This document shows, piece by piece, positions 25,477-33,859 of a stretch of DNA of 64,000 nucleotides. Numbering within the stretch: the stretch's first letter is position 1; each line of letters begins with the position of its first letter. This DNA comes from RYN-133 sp963754285 (GTDB lineage: Bacteria > Actinomycetota > Actinomycetes > Mycobacteriales > Jatrophihabitantaceae): NCBI GenBank assembly GCA_963754285.1, contig CAVWFN010000007.1, forward strand, positions 434,001 to 498,000, read 5' to 3'. Position numbers and translations under genes: made by a program. The notes under the pieces are model-generated. The model saw nothing but the letters and a program-made list of their open reading frames with translations. It did no database searches and was not told the DNA's origin.

Positions 25477-26298
25477 GTGAGCGCTTCGAGCAGCACCGCC
25501 GTGCTGCCCCCGCGCGCGCTCATCGTGACGCTCTACGGCCTGTATGCCCGCGAGTCGGGCGGCTGGCTCAGCGTCGCAACGATGGTGAAGCTGCTGGCGC
25601 AGGTGGGCGTCGACGAGCCCGCCGTGCGCTCGGCGATCTCGCGGCTCAAGAGGCGCGGCGTGATCGCGCCCGCACGCGTCGACGGCAGCGCCGGATACAC
25701 GATCGGCGAGCACACCCGGCGCATGCTCGACCTCGGCGACCGTCGCATCTTCGACCGCAAGCAGGCGACGCTGTCGGACGGCTGGCTGCTCGCGGTGTTC
25801 AGCGTCCCGGAGGCAGAACGCGACAAGCGACACCTGCTCCGCTCGCAGCTCGCGTGGTTGGGGTTCGGCACGGTGAGCGCGGGGACGTGGATCGCACCCC
25901 AACATCTCGAGGACGAGGCCCGCGAGGCCCTCGACGGTTTCGGGGCGTATGTCGAGCTGTTCCGAGCAGATCACCTCGGCTTCGGCGCCCTGCCGGAGAA
26001 GATCGCGACGTGGTGGGATCTGGCGGAACTGTCCGCGCAGTACTCGGACTTCGACCGCGCGCATGCAGCCGTCCTGACTGCATGGCGACGACGTCGCAGC
26101 ATCGATGACGCCGAAGCGTTCGGCGACTACCTGCGCACCCTCACCGCTTGGCGGCGCCTGCCGTACCTCGACCCGGGACTGCCTGCGTCGTTGCTGCCCG
26201 CCGGATGGGCCGGCACCCGGGCGACCGCAACCTTCGAAGCGATCCGCGCACGGTTGGCCGACCCGGCACACCGCTTCGTCGACGCAGTGCGAGCCTGA
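25477..26298 (+). CDS. PaaX-like transcriptional regulator
   Basis: The N-terminal winged helix (WLSVATMVKLLAQVGVDEPAVRSAISRLKRRGVI) and the PaaX C-terminal domain (DGWLLAVFSVPEAERDKRHLLRSQLAWLGFG, TWIAP, then LPYLDPGLPASLLPAGWAG) match the PaaX family. Those proteins repress phenylacetate and other CoA-dependent aromatic pathways and respond to CoA thioesters. 273 residues fits. Divergence from the aminobenzoate-CoA ligase suggests it senses aminobenzoyl-CoA. GTG start at 25477. Confidence 0.87.
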   Translation: MSASSSTAVLPPRALIVTLYGLYARESGGWLSVATMVKLLAQVGVDEPAVRSAISRLKRRGVIAPARVDGSAGYTIGEHTRRMLDLGDRRIFDRKQATLSDGWLLAVFSVPEAERDKRHLLRSQLAWLGFGTVSAGTWIAPQHLEDEAREALDGFGAYVELFRADHLGFGALPEKIATWWDLAELSAQYSDFDRAHAAVLTAWRRRRSIDDAEAFGDYLRTLTAWRRLPYLDPGLPASLLPAGWAGTRATATFEAIRARLADPAHRFVDAVRA

Positions 26299-26324
26299 GG
26301 CCCCCGTATCCTTCGAAGCGGTCA

Positions 26325-26397
26325 GCCCTCGTAGCTCAGGGGATAGAGCGCCGGACTCCTAAGCCGGGCGTCGCAGGTTCGAATCCTGCCGGGGGCA
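26325..26397 (+). tRNA. tRNA-Arg (CCT)
   Basis: The acceptor GCCCTCG pairs with CGGGGGC (one T-G pair). The anticodon arm CCGGA-CTCCTAA-GCCGG gives anticodon CCT with an A-G mismatch at the loop closing pair. The T-arm GCAGG-TTCGAAT-CCTGC is canonical. CCA is not encoded (ACCG follows). The last 27 bases plus six flanking bases recur at 27615-27647. Confidence 0.92.
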
Positions 26398-26403
26398 CCG
26401 CTG
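26371..26403 (+). repeat. Direct repeat copy 1, attachment-site-like (tRNA-Arg 3' end)
   Basis: These 33 bases comprise the T-arm and acceptor 3' half of tRNA-Arg(CCT) plus ACCGCTG-type flank. They match 27615-27647 at 32 of 33 positions. tRNA 3' ends are the usual integration targets of actinobacterial elements, so this is a candidate attL or attR. Confidence 0.65.
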
Positions 26404-26620
26404 AAAATGTATTGCTTTGTTTCATGTCTCCTATCCGGCCTTCGGCTGATTCGTCACTCGTTGATGTTGTGTGTGTAGCGGGGTCGTCTTTGGCGCAGAT
26501 CTGAACCGTCGGCCCGGTAGAACGCTCAATATGTAGGGCATTCCCGGATTCGTGCGACGGCGGACCAATTTAGGGTCTGGGGCATCGGATTTGTCAGCTG
26601 CACAATCGGGGGGAACTGTC

Positions 26621-27550
26621 ATGAATCGCATCCATCTGGCCACCACAGCCGGACTCTGCATCGCCGCCCTCATCGGCGCCAGCACCTGGCCAGCGCAGGC
26701 CGTCCCGAGCAAGGTGGTGGCAAAAGCCGCTGTCGCGTCGCCGGGCGCGGCGATCGCCCGCGCTAAGACACCAGCATCCGTCCACGCACCCGCGAGCAAG
26801 ACCAAACCGCCCGCGGGCTACGTGCGAGTCGCCTCCGCGGCGTTCACGGCTCCGGCCGGCTTGCAGGCCGCAGGGAGCGTGTCCTGCCCCGGCAAGAAGG
26901 TGCCGCTTGGTGGCGGCGTCACGATCGCATCGGATTCCGTGGTTGCAAACATCAACTCCTCCTACCCGGCGGGCAAATCCTGGGTCGCGGACGTAAACAA
27001 CGGCACCGGATCGAATACCGCCTTTACGGTCCACGCGATCTGCGCGAATAAGCCCAAGGGTTACCAGGTGGTGCATTCTGCAACGGCGACCAACTCGGCC
27101 GGTGTGCAGAGCGAGACGTTCGCGACCTGCCCCGGAGCCAAGGTTCCCTGGAGTGGCGGAGCCTTCTCGACCTCGGGCAACGTGGGTGTCAACATCAACA
27201 GCTCCTACCCGACCGGGGACACCTCTCACGTGTGGAACGTGTTCATGAACAACAACACCGCCAGCGACACCGGGTTCGTCGCCTACGCGGTGTGCGCTGC
27301 CAAGCCCCGCCTATACGGTCAATCCTTCGGTACCGGCACGGTTCAGCCGTCGAGTGAAGACAACGCCGTGGGCACCTGCGGAGCCGGGCAGGTCACAACC
27401 GGGGGTGGGGACTTCTCGAGTTCGTCGTCAATCTTCGTGAACCTGAACTCGACCGAGCCCTTCACAAACACCACCTGGCGTACGTGGATCAACAACAACA
27501 CTGGTACCGCATCCAGCTACAGCGCCTACGCGGTCTGCGTAGGTCTGTGA
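26621..27550 (+). CDS. Secreted protein with three tandem ~80-residue repeats, function unknown
   Basis: A signal peptide (residues 1-27, ending WPAQA) and an Ala/Pro/Lys-rich linker lead into three imperfect repeats starting near residues 67, 147 and 230. Each has a Cys followed by a GGG-like turn (CPGKKVPLGGGVT, CPGAKVPWSGGAF, CGAGQVTTGGGDF), an NINSSYP-like strand, a W...NN segment and a closing VCA-type Cys. One disulfide per repeat is likely. This is the only gene between the two copies of the tRNA-Arg 3' repeat. The ATG follows a GGGGGGA ribosome site. Confidence 0.75.
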   Translation: MNRIHLATTAGLCIAALIGASTWPAQAVPSKVVAKAAVASPGAAIARAKTPASVHAPASKTKPPAGYVRVASAAFTAPAGLQAAGSVSCPGKKVPLGGGVTIASDSVVANINSSYPAGKSWVADVNNGTGSNTAFTVHAICANKPKGYQVVHSATATNSAGVQSETFATCPGAKVPWSGGAFSTSGNVGVNINSSYPTGDTSHVWNVFMNNNTASDTGFVAYAVCAAKPRLYGQSFGTGTVQPSSEDNAVGTCGAGQVTTGGGDFSSSSSIFVNLNSTEPFTNTTWRTWINNNTGTASSYSAYAVCVGL

Positions 27551-27570
27551 ACGCCACATGCCCTTAGGTC

Positions 27571-27602
27571 CCAAGGGCCCGGTCTGATCACCGGGCCCTT
27601 GG
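27571..27602 (+). terminator. Hairpin terminator after the repeat-containing secreted protein
   Basis: CCAAGGGCCCGGT (27571-27583) pairs perfectly with ACCGGGCCCTTGG (27590-27602) around CTGATC. It lies 20 bp past the stop and 12 bp before the second att-like repeat. There is no long T run. Confidence 0.75.
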
Positions 27603-27614
27603 TCCGTCTCCGCA

Positions 27615-27647
27615 TCGCAGGTTCGAAACCTGCCGGGGGCACCGCTG
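27615..27647 (+). repeat. Direct repeat copy 2, attachment-site-like
   Basis: It matches 26371-26403 at 32 of 33 positions; the single change is in the T-loop (TTCGAAA for TTCGAAT). No D- or anticodon arm precedes it, so it is a tRNA 3' fragment, as left by site-specific integration. Confidence 0.65.
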
Positions 27648-27754
27648 CCGGGGACGTTTCTGCGCCGGCTCGGTTCCTTCCCGTACAAACCTTCGCGGAG
27701 TAGCGTCGCGCTCCGTCGGAGCGAGATAGTTGACGACTCAACGGAGCGTTGACA

Positions 27755-29248
27755 ATGGCAGAAGCTGTTGCATCCACGGCGCCGCCCGGTCTGCGTAAGG
27801 ACGCGATCGGTCTGCGCGAAGTGCTCTTCCAGAGCATGACCGACATGGCGCCGGGCGCCGCCATTGCCGCCTCGATCCCGTTCGGGGTCGGGTATGCGGG
27901 CGGGGCGCTTCCGCTGTCCGTCTTGATCGCGCTGGTCGCGTGCCTGCTCACAGCGTTCTGCATCGGCGAGTTGGCGAAGAACCTTCCCGGCGCCGGGTCG
28001 CTCGGGCTGTACGTGTCGCAGGGATTGCATACGAGCCTCGGGTTCCTCACGTCGTGGGGTTATCTCCTGATCGGGCTGATGATCTCGCCGCTGGTGCTGC
28101 TGCAGCTCGGGTTCACGACGGCGTCGACGATTCACTCCGAATGGTCGAGCTACCCCGGCAATCTGTGGTGGCCGTGGACGATCCTCGGCACGCTGATCGT
28201 CGTTGCGGCCGGGTTGTACGGCATTCGCACGTCCGCAGGGCTGGGTACGGTGCTCGGCCTGTTCGAGATTCTGGTCTTCGTCGTCCTTGCGGTGTTCTTC
28301 GTCGTGCACGCCGGTAGCCACAACACGCTCTCGGTCTTCAGCACGAAGTACACGCCGACGGGCTTCCGCGGAACGACCGGTGTCATCGGCGGATCGGTGT
28401 TCGCCCTGCTCGGCTTCGGCGGATTCGAGGGCGCGACCCCACTCGCAGAGGAAGCACGCGATCCGCGTCGCACGATCCGCCGCGCGGTCATCGGCGCGAC
28501 CCTGCTCGTCGGCCTGCTGTACGTGTTCACGACCTACGCCGTTGACGTCGCCTACGGGCCGGCGAAGTTCGCCACGTTCTCGACGTCCGGCGCCAACTCC
28601 TGGCAAGGGCTGGCACGGTCCCTCTACGGGTTCTTCTGGTTCTTCGTCTTCCTCGCGATCGTCAACTCGACGATCGCGAACGCAAACGCGGGCGTCAACG
28701 TCGCCAGCCGCACGGGCTACGCGATGGGACGCATCGGAGCGCTTCCCTATGCGTTCGCGCGCGTCAGTCTGCGGCACCGCTCGCCCTACGTCGCGATCGT
28801 CATCACCGGCGCACTCACTCTCGTGATTTCGCTCCTGCTCGGGTTCAAGTACAACCCGACGAACGCGTTCGGCATCGTCGGCAGTGCACTCGTGATCATG
28901 TTGGTGTCGATCTACATCATCGTCGACATCGCCTGTATCGGGTATTTCCTGCGCCGGCGCCGGCACGAGTTCAAACTGATCTCGCACGTGCTCGTCCCGT
29001 TGCTGGGCATCGCCGCGTTCGTCCCGGGCTGGTTGTTCGCCGTGGGGTGGAACCCGTTCGGCTGGTCGTTCATCGCGTCGCTGGCCTATCCGGCTTCGCT
29101 CGCAGTACGCGGAGTCGCGATCTGGATGATCCTCGGCGTGATCTACCTCGCGGTGCTCTACGCCGTCAAACCCGCCCGCGTGTCCGAGCTGGCCCGCGTA
29201 CACCTCGACGAAGAACCGGTCCCCACTACGGCGCCGACCCATGGCTGA
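27755..29248 (+). CDS. APC family amino acid/amine permease
   Basis: About twelve to fourteen hydrophobic helices, an early MAPGAAIAASIPFGVGYAGGALP segment and the FGGFEGATPLAEEARDPRR motif after TM6 place it in the amino acid-polyamine-organocation superfamily. 497 residues is normal. It overlaps the downstream acetamidase/formamidase gene by 8 bp. It may therefore import an amide or amine used by that enzyme; this is inference from coupling only. An upstream TTG is ignored in favour of the ATG at 27755. Confidence 0.85.
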   Translation: MAEAVASTAPPGLRKDAIGLREVLFQSMTDMAPGAAIAASIPFGVGYAGGALPLSVLIALVACLLTAFCIGELAKNLPGAGSLGLYVSQGLHTSLGFLTSWGYLLIGLMISPLVLLQLGFTTASTIHSEWSSYPGNLWWPWTILGTLIVVAAGLYGIRTSAGLGTVLGLFEILVFVVLAVFFVVHAGSHNTLSVFSTKYTPTGFRGTTGVIGGSVFALLGFGGFEGATPLAEEARDPRRTIRRAVIGATLLVGLLYVFTTYAVDVAYGPAKFATFSTSGANSWQGLARSLYGFFWFFVFLAIVNSTIANANAGVNVASRTGYAMGRIGALPYAFARVSLRHRSPYVAIVITGALTLVISLLLGFKYNPTNAFGIVGSALVIMLVSIYIIVDIACIGYFLRRRRHEFKLISHVLVPLLGIAAFVPGWLFAVGWNPFGWSFIASLAYPASLAVRGVAIWMILGVIYLAVLYAVKPARVSELARVHLDEEPVPTTAPTHG

Positions 29249-30260
29249 CCCGATCGTCCGGACGTTCCGACCCGCGGCCTCGGAATACGTATGGACGTTC
29301 GGCGGCGCGCCACCGCTCGCGCGGATCGCCCCGGGAACGATCCTGGAGCTGTTCACCGAGGACTGCTTCGCCGGACGGGTTCGCGGCGTCGACGACCTGG
29401 TGTCGGAGGTCTGCGAGTTCCCGTACGTGAATCCGCAGACCGGCCCGTTCTACGTCGAGGGTGCCGAGCCGGGCGACACGCTGGCGGTGCACTTCGTCTC
29501 GATCAAGCCCGCGCGCGACTGGGCGGTCTCGACAACTGTCCCGCTCTTCGGAGCGCTGACCTCGACCCATCTGACGGCCACCCTGCAGGATCCGTTGCCC
29601 GAGGTCGTGTGGATCTGGCAGCTGGACCGAACGCGCGACCTGTGCCGGTTCGAATCCAGGTTCGGTGACTGGCAGGTCGACTTGCCCATGGTGCCGATGC
29701 ACGGCACGGTCGGCGTGGCACCGGCAAATCTCGAGGTGCGCTCGTCGCTCGTCCCCGATGCGCACGGCGGCAACCTGGACACGCCGGAAATGCGGTCCGG
29801 TGTCACCTGCTACCTCGGAGTCAACGTCGAGGGCGCGATGTTCTCGATCGGCGACGGCCACGCTCGGCAGGGCGAGGGCGAGACGTGTGGAGTGGCCGCC
29901 GAGTGCGCGATGGACACTGTCGTCATCGTCGACCTCATCAAGGGCGTGCCGTGTCCGTGGCCGCGGCTTGAATCGGACACGCACCTCGTCAGCACCGGCT
30001 CTGCACGCCCGCTCGAGGACGCGTTTCGCATCGCCCAGGTCGACCTCGTGCAGTGGCTCGAGTCGGAGTTCGGTCTGCACACGCTGGACGCGTACCAGCT
30101 CGTGTCGCAGGCGGTCGAATCGCCGCTGGCCAATGTCGTCGACACCAACTACACGTCAGTTGCCAAACTTCGTAAGCAGTGGCTTCCGCAACGTCAGGTG
30201 ATGGACGGTGCGCACGCCCGGCTCACCGAGCTGGCGAGCGAATACCGCAGCGCCTCCTAG
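29241..30260 (+). CDS. Acetamidase/formamidase family protein
   Basis: The FmdA/AmdA fold is recognised from LELFTEDCFAGRV, YVNPQTGPFYVEGAEPGDTLAVH, the GNLDTPEMRSGVTCYLGV region (carrying the D and E of the metal/catalytic site) and LFSIGDGHA-like MFSIGDGHARQGEGE. Enzymes of the family hydrolyse short amides to ammonia and acids. 339 residues fits. It is translationally coupled to the upstream permease, suggesting uptake and hydrolysis of the same compound. Confidence 0.85.
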   Translation: MADPIVRTFRPAASEYVWTFGGAPPLARIAPGTILELFTEDCFAGRVRGVDDLVSEVCEFPYVNPQTGPFYVEGAEPGDTLAVHFVSIKPARDWAVSTTVPLFGALTSTHLTATLQDPLPEVVWIWQLDRTRDLCRFESRFGDWQVDLPMVPMHGTVGVAPANLEVRSSLVPDAHGGNLDTPEMRSGVTCYLGVNVEGAMFSIGDGHARQGEGETCGVAAECAMDTVVIVDLIKGVPCPWPRLESDTHLVSTGSARPLEDAFRIAQVDLVQWLESEFGLHTLDAYQLVSQAVESPLANVVDTNYTSVAKLRKQWLPQRQVMDGAHARLTELASEYRSAS

Positions 30261-30889
30261 TACTGCGCTTCGAGCAGGAGGAAGCACCCGTCGTGGTGAG
30301 ACGCGGTCTTGTACTGCGTCGACTGCTTCAGCGGGGGCTGGTACATGAGCTGGTTGGCGCCGCCGCCTGAACATCTCTCGAAGCTTGTCGAGGTCGATTG
30401 GATTGCGAGATATTCGCCCTTCTTGACGGCAATATGCACGTTGAAGGTCTCGACCCGGTACGGTCCGCCGTTGTCGACTCCGCCTTGACCTTGATAGTTG
30501 ATTTTGCGGCCGATGGCGACGATGCGAGCCGAACCGGTGTCGTTCTTGATCGACGCCGGTTTTACCTGGGCGATTTCGATGTTGAACGACCCGGAATCCC
30601 CGGCGACGATTTTGATTTTGTGGATAATTCCGTCTTTGGGTGCAAGTTGTCCGGTGTTCGGGGCGCCGTACGCCTGCATGAGAATCCGCGTGCAGGCGCC
30701 GGCTTTGCCGGTTGTCTCGCGGCATGCGTGTGGAGAGAACGAATTGGACGGTTGGATCGAGCCGTTGAGTTTGGCCCCGAATGTCACCGGCGCTGGGGCC
30801 GCGGATACCGCGTGCGGAAATGCCGCGACCGACATGATCAATGTTGTGGTCAGCGCCACGATGATCTTTTTGCGCTTCTGACCGATCAT
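30257..30889 (-). CDS. Secreted protein of unknown function
   Basis: The 210-residue product has a basic N-terminus (MIGQKRKKI), a hydrophobic core and an AAPAP-type cleavage region at about 29-32. The mature part is rich in beta-type sequence with four Cys (ACRETTGKAGAC, then ERCSGG and DGCF). I do not recognise a family. The ATG at 30889 is preceded by GGGGGCGG. Its stop overlaps the convergent amidase stop by 4 bp. Base composition is slightly less GC-rich than its neighbours. Confidence 0.65.
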   Translation of the reverse strand: MIGQKRKKIIVALTTTLIMSVAAFPHAVSAAPAPVTFGAKLNGSIQPSNSFSPHACRETTGKAGACTRILMQAYGAPNTGQLAPKDGIIHKIKIVAGDSGSFNIEIAQVKPASIKNDTGSARIVAIGRKINYQGQGGVDNGGPYRVETFNVHIAVKKGEYLAIQSTSTSFERCSGGGANQLMYQPPLKQSTQYKTASHHDGCFLLLEAQY

Positions 30890-31180
30890 TGCCGCCCCCA
30901 AGGTAGTTGGGTGCAACCTAGAACCGGGCGCTCTTGGAAACAAGAAGCAATTTTCCGATGATCTTTCCCGCGCAATTTCACGCCATTTCATTGCGGACGG
31001 TTGCGACACGGGCGGCGATACCGCCGCGAATCCCGCTGAAAAGTACGGCTCAACTCGCAGCCTGCGGTCGACGAGCACCCGTCGACGACGCGCCAGCGGA
31101 TCCTTGCCGCACAGCCGATACCCAGAGTTGACTCCGGCCAGGTGCCCAGACAGGGCTCCTATCGACCGAGGGAGGTCGCA

Positions 31181-32947
31181 ATGAAGCGATTCCTCGCCGC
31201 GGGAGGCGCGGCAGCAACGGCGGTGTTGTCCATGGTGGCCCTGGGCCACCTGAACCCGGCCTCCGGGTCAGTTGCACCGGGGACATCTCCCACCGTGAGG
31301 GTCGCCGGGTACCAACACTGGTGCAGTACGAACGGGGTGATCTGCTCGGACCCGAACTTGAACTGGGACGAGTACCCGCAGTACCGCAAGCTCGTCAAGG
31401 CGGGCGTCACGCTGTGGCCCTACATCGGTCACGACGAGCCCTCGGTCCAGTTCTTCTCCGATCGGCCCGGGTCGGGTAACAACCTGCGCTACCAACTTCG
31501 TCTGCCGAAGGATCCGCCGACCAAGCCGCAGCAGGCCGGCGAGGGCGGCAACTGGAACTTCCAACAGCGCATCACGTTCTGGTTCGGCATGCAGCTGTGT
31601 GACGACCAGGGCGCGCCGAACCCCGACGGCGCAGCGCAGGACGGCCACGCAACGATCCCGTGCAAGCCGGACAGCAACTCCAACATCTACGCGAGCCCGA
31701 ACAAGAACAGTTCGCATTACTTCGGGCTCGGCCCCGGCCAGGGCTTCATGGAGATGCAGTTCTATCCGCCCGGCTGGGTTCCGTGGCCGGCCGGCATCGG
31801 ATGCGACGCGACGCACTGGTGTGCAGCGTTGAACATCGACACCTTCCAGGACAACGAGAACACCAACGCACTCAACAACAACGACTGCTTGAACACCGTC
31901 GGTCCTGAGCCGGCCAACTTCGCGTTCCTGACCAAGGACGGCAGGTCGACAGCGCCGGCCAACGCCCAACATCCGGAGCACTTCACGCCGAACCTCAGCC
32001 AGGACTTCTTGATGAACCCCGGCGACAAGTTGCAGATGCACATGTTCGACACGGAATCCGGATTGAAGATCATCGTCGACGACGCGACCACGCACACGGC
32101 CGGCTCGATGACCGCGAGCAAGGTCAACGGCTTCGGCTCGCCGTTGTTCCGGCCGAACGCGTCGAAGTGCACGATGCATCTGCAGAATTTCCACCCGATG
32201 TACAGCACCGCAACTGCAGCGGGCCGCAACTTCAACGCGGCGCACACGGGCAACATCGCGTTTGCTGATGAGATCGGGCACTTCGAGTACTGCGCGAAGG
32301 TCGAGAATGATGCACTGGGCACCTGTGCGCAGCCACTCGGCGACGACACGAATGACGGCGACAACGCAGGTCCGGATCCCGCAGGCGACGACGTATTCTG
32401 CCTACCGGCGTCGGCGTCCTCGCGGATCAAGATCGGCGGCTGCCTCAACACCGACGGCGACTTCGACAGCGTCAGCTACAAGTTCTCGTGGCCGGGTTCG
32501 TTGACCAATCCGACTGCCGACCGGCTGCTCAACGCCCAACCGATCCAGTTCACGAGTCCGTTGACGAACGGGCACCCGTTCTCGACGTTTGCATTCGAGT
32601 CGAACATCAGTCGGAGCGAGTCGGATGACACGGAGTTCCGCCATTCGACGCCGTGTCAGCGACACCTCGAGAATCCGTCCGACCCGAGTCCGGGCACGGG
32701 TTGCGTCAACCCGCCCCCGGGATCGGACCTCTACCCCTTCTACAGCACCACCAGTTCGGGTGGGTCGTGCTGGTTCCAGGAGGGTGGTCCGTTCCTGCCG
32801 GGCGCGAACTACCAGTACGGACGTAGTGCCCACGCGCTCTACGGTCCGCTGCGGGCGATCTCGTACCCAGCCGCTCCGTTCGGAACGGTGACCAAGAGGT
32901 ACAACGATTTCCGGAGCGCCACGCGCAAGCTCACCTGCGCGCCGTAA
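31181..32947 (+). CDS. Large secreted protein of unknown function
   Basis: The 588-residue protein has a signal peptide (MKRFLAAGGAAATAVLSMVA) and an extracellular body rich in Asn, Trp and paired Cys (QHWCSTNGVICSDPN, CDATHWC, LGTCAQPL). An MEMQFYPPGWVPWP region and HMFDTESGLKIIVDD suggest a concanavalin-like beta-sandwich that might bind or cleave polysaccharide. No catalytic motif is certain and I do not recognise the family. GGGAGG upstream of the ATG at 31181 fixes the start. Confidence 0.7.
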   Translation: MKRFLAAGGAAATAVLSMVALGHLNPASGSVAPGTSPTVRVAGYQHWCSTNGVICSDPNLNWDEYPQYRKLVKAGVTLWPYIGHDEPSVQFFSDRPGSGNNLRYQLRLPKDPPTKPQQAGEGGNWNFQQRITFWFGMQLCDDQGAPNPDGAAQDGHATIPCKPDSNSNIYASPNKNSSHYFGLGPGQGFMEMQFYPPGWVPWPAGIGCDATHWCAALNIDTFQDNENTNALNNNDCLNTVGPEPANFAFLTKDGRSTAPANAQHPEHFTPNLSQDFLMNPGDKLQMHMFDTESGLKIIVDDATTHTAGSMTASKVNGFGSPLFRPNASKCTMHLQNFHPMYSTATAAGRNFNAAHTGNIAFADEIGHFEYCAKVENDALGTCAQPLGDDTNDGDNAGPDPAGDDVFCLPASASSRIKIGGCLNTDGDFDSVSYKFSWPGSLTNPTADRLLNAQPIQFTSPLTNGHPFSTFAFESNISRSESDDTEFRHSTPCQRHLENPSDPSPGTGCVNPPPGSDLYPFYSTTSSGGSCWFQEGGPFLPGANYQYGRSAHALYGPLRAISYPAAPFGTVTKRYNDFRSATRKLTCAP

Positions 32948-32960
32948 CCACAAGTCATGT

Positions 32961-32993
32961 CGGTGCGGCGGGGACCTGGTCCCCGCCGCACCG
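32961..32993. terminator. Bidirectional hairpin between convergent genes
   Basis: Two perfect 16-base arms (32961-32976 and 32978-32993) flank a single T, with CGGTGCGG on the left and CCGCACCG on the right. The hairpin lies midway between two convergent genes. There is no U-tract. Confidence 0.7.
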
Positions 32994-33013
32994 CGCGCTG
33001 CCGATGCACATGC

Positions 33014-33727
33014 CTACCGGCGCCGGGTTCGAACGAGCCCGACAAAGCCACTCGGGCACGTGAAGTACTGGCCGGGAACGGCTCGGAGCGGCTGCCATAG
33101 AGATCCGGCCGCATCGGACGGGCACAGCACGTGGGCGTAGCCACCCGAGTCGAGGATCGCGTCCCGCGGAATCCGGACCTCTCCGCTGCCGGGATACAGC
33201 GCTTGCATCGGACTCCAGGTCGCGAGGTGCATTCGGGTGGCCGGATATTGACGACGCCGGTGGCGACCTGACTCGTGCCGTGGCACGTGTGCCGAACCCG
33301 ATGCGGGGTGGGCGGTCGCCGGTGCCGGCGAGCTGCTGAGTGCCAGATCAATTGGACCAGGCGGCGTGCGATGCACGTACCAGGTTGCCGCCGTACCAAG
33401 CGCGGCGACGACCGACAGGAACGCAAGCAGGATGCGCTGCCACGCGAGGCTTCGCCGCGATCGGACGCGGCGATGGCGACGGCTGAGGCCGCGTCGAGTC
33501 GTCGACTGGGTCGATTGCCACCGTGCCGCATCGCGATCTCGTCCGCTGTAGACCGTCGCGCGCGCCTCGCGGGGAAGCGCGTCGAACGCTTTCGACAACG
33601 CTGCCGCTCGTGCCCAGTCGCCACGGGCAGTCGCCGCGCCGACAGCACCCTCATAGGCATGCCGCAGGTGCGCGGCGTCAGTGTTAGGGGCAAGGCCAAG
33701 CAGATCGAAGATCGACGATGTCTCCAC
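33014..33727 (-). CDS. J-domain-like single-pass membrane protein without HPD motif
   Basis: Residues 1-65 resemble a degenerate DnaJ domain (SSIFDLLGLAPNTDAAHLRHAY) but there is no HPD tripeptide, so Hsp70 stimulation is not expected. A basic RRGLSRRHRRVRSRRS stretch precedes one transmembrane helix (about 98-117). An outer domain of about 120 residues follows, with Cys at LCPSD and TCPSG. The function is unknown. The GTG start is at 33727. It converges with the secreted-protein gene. Confidence 0.6.
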   Translation of the reverse strand: METSSIFDLLGLAPNTDAAHLRHAYEGAVGAATARGDWARAAALSKAFDALPREARATVYSGRDRDAARWQSTQSTTRRGLSRRHRRVRSRRSLAWQRILLAFLSVVAALGTAATWYVHRTPPGPIDLALSSSPAPATAHPASGSAHVPRHESGRHRRRQYPATRMHLATWSPMQALYPGSGEVRIPRDAILDSGGYAHVLCPSDAAGSLWQPLRAVPGQYFTCPSGFVGLVRTRRR

Positions 33728-33751
33728 GACCGCACTATCGGCAGCCGACGA

Positions 33752-33817
33752 GCATGATCAACGCCGACACGGGGCCAGATGTAGCCAGATGCAGCCGTTC
33801 GTCGGCGTTGATCATGC
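33752..33817. repeat. Perfect 17-bp inverted repeat with 32-bp loop
   Basis: GCATGATCAACGCCGAC (33752-33768) is exactly complementary to 33801-33817. The loop holds two GCCAGATG(T/C)AGCC-like direct repeats. It lies 42 bp downstream of the DHFR-family gene on the minus strand and could be its terminator, or a repetitive extragenic element. Confidence 0.6.
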
Positions 33818-33859
33818 AGCGTCTGCCAAACCCGCGTGCCGCATGGCCAGAAGCCTCGC

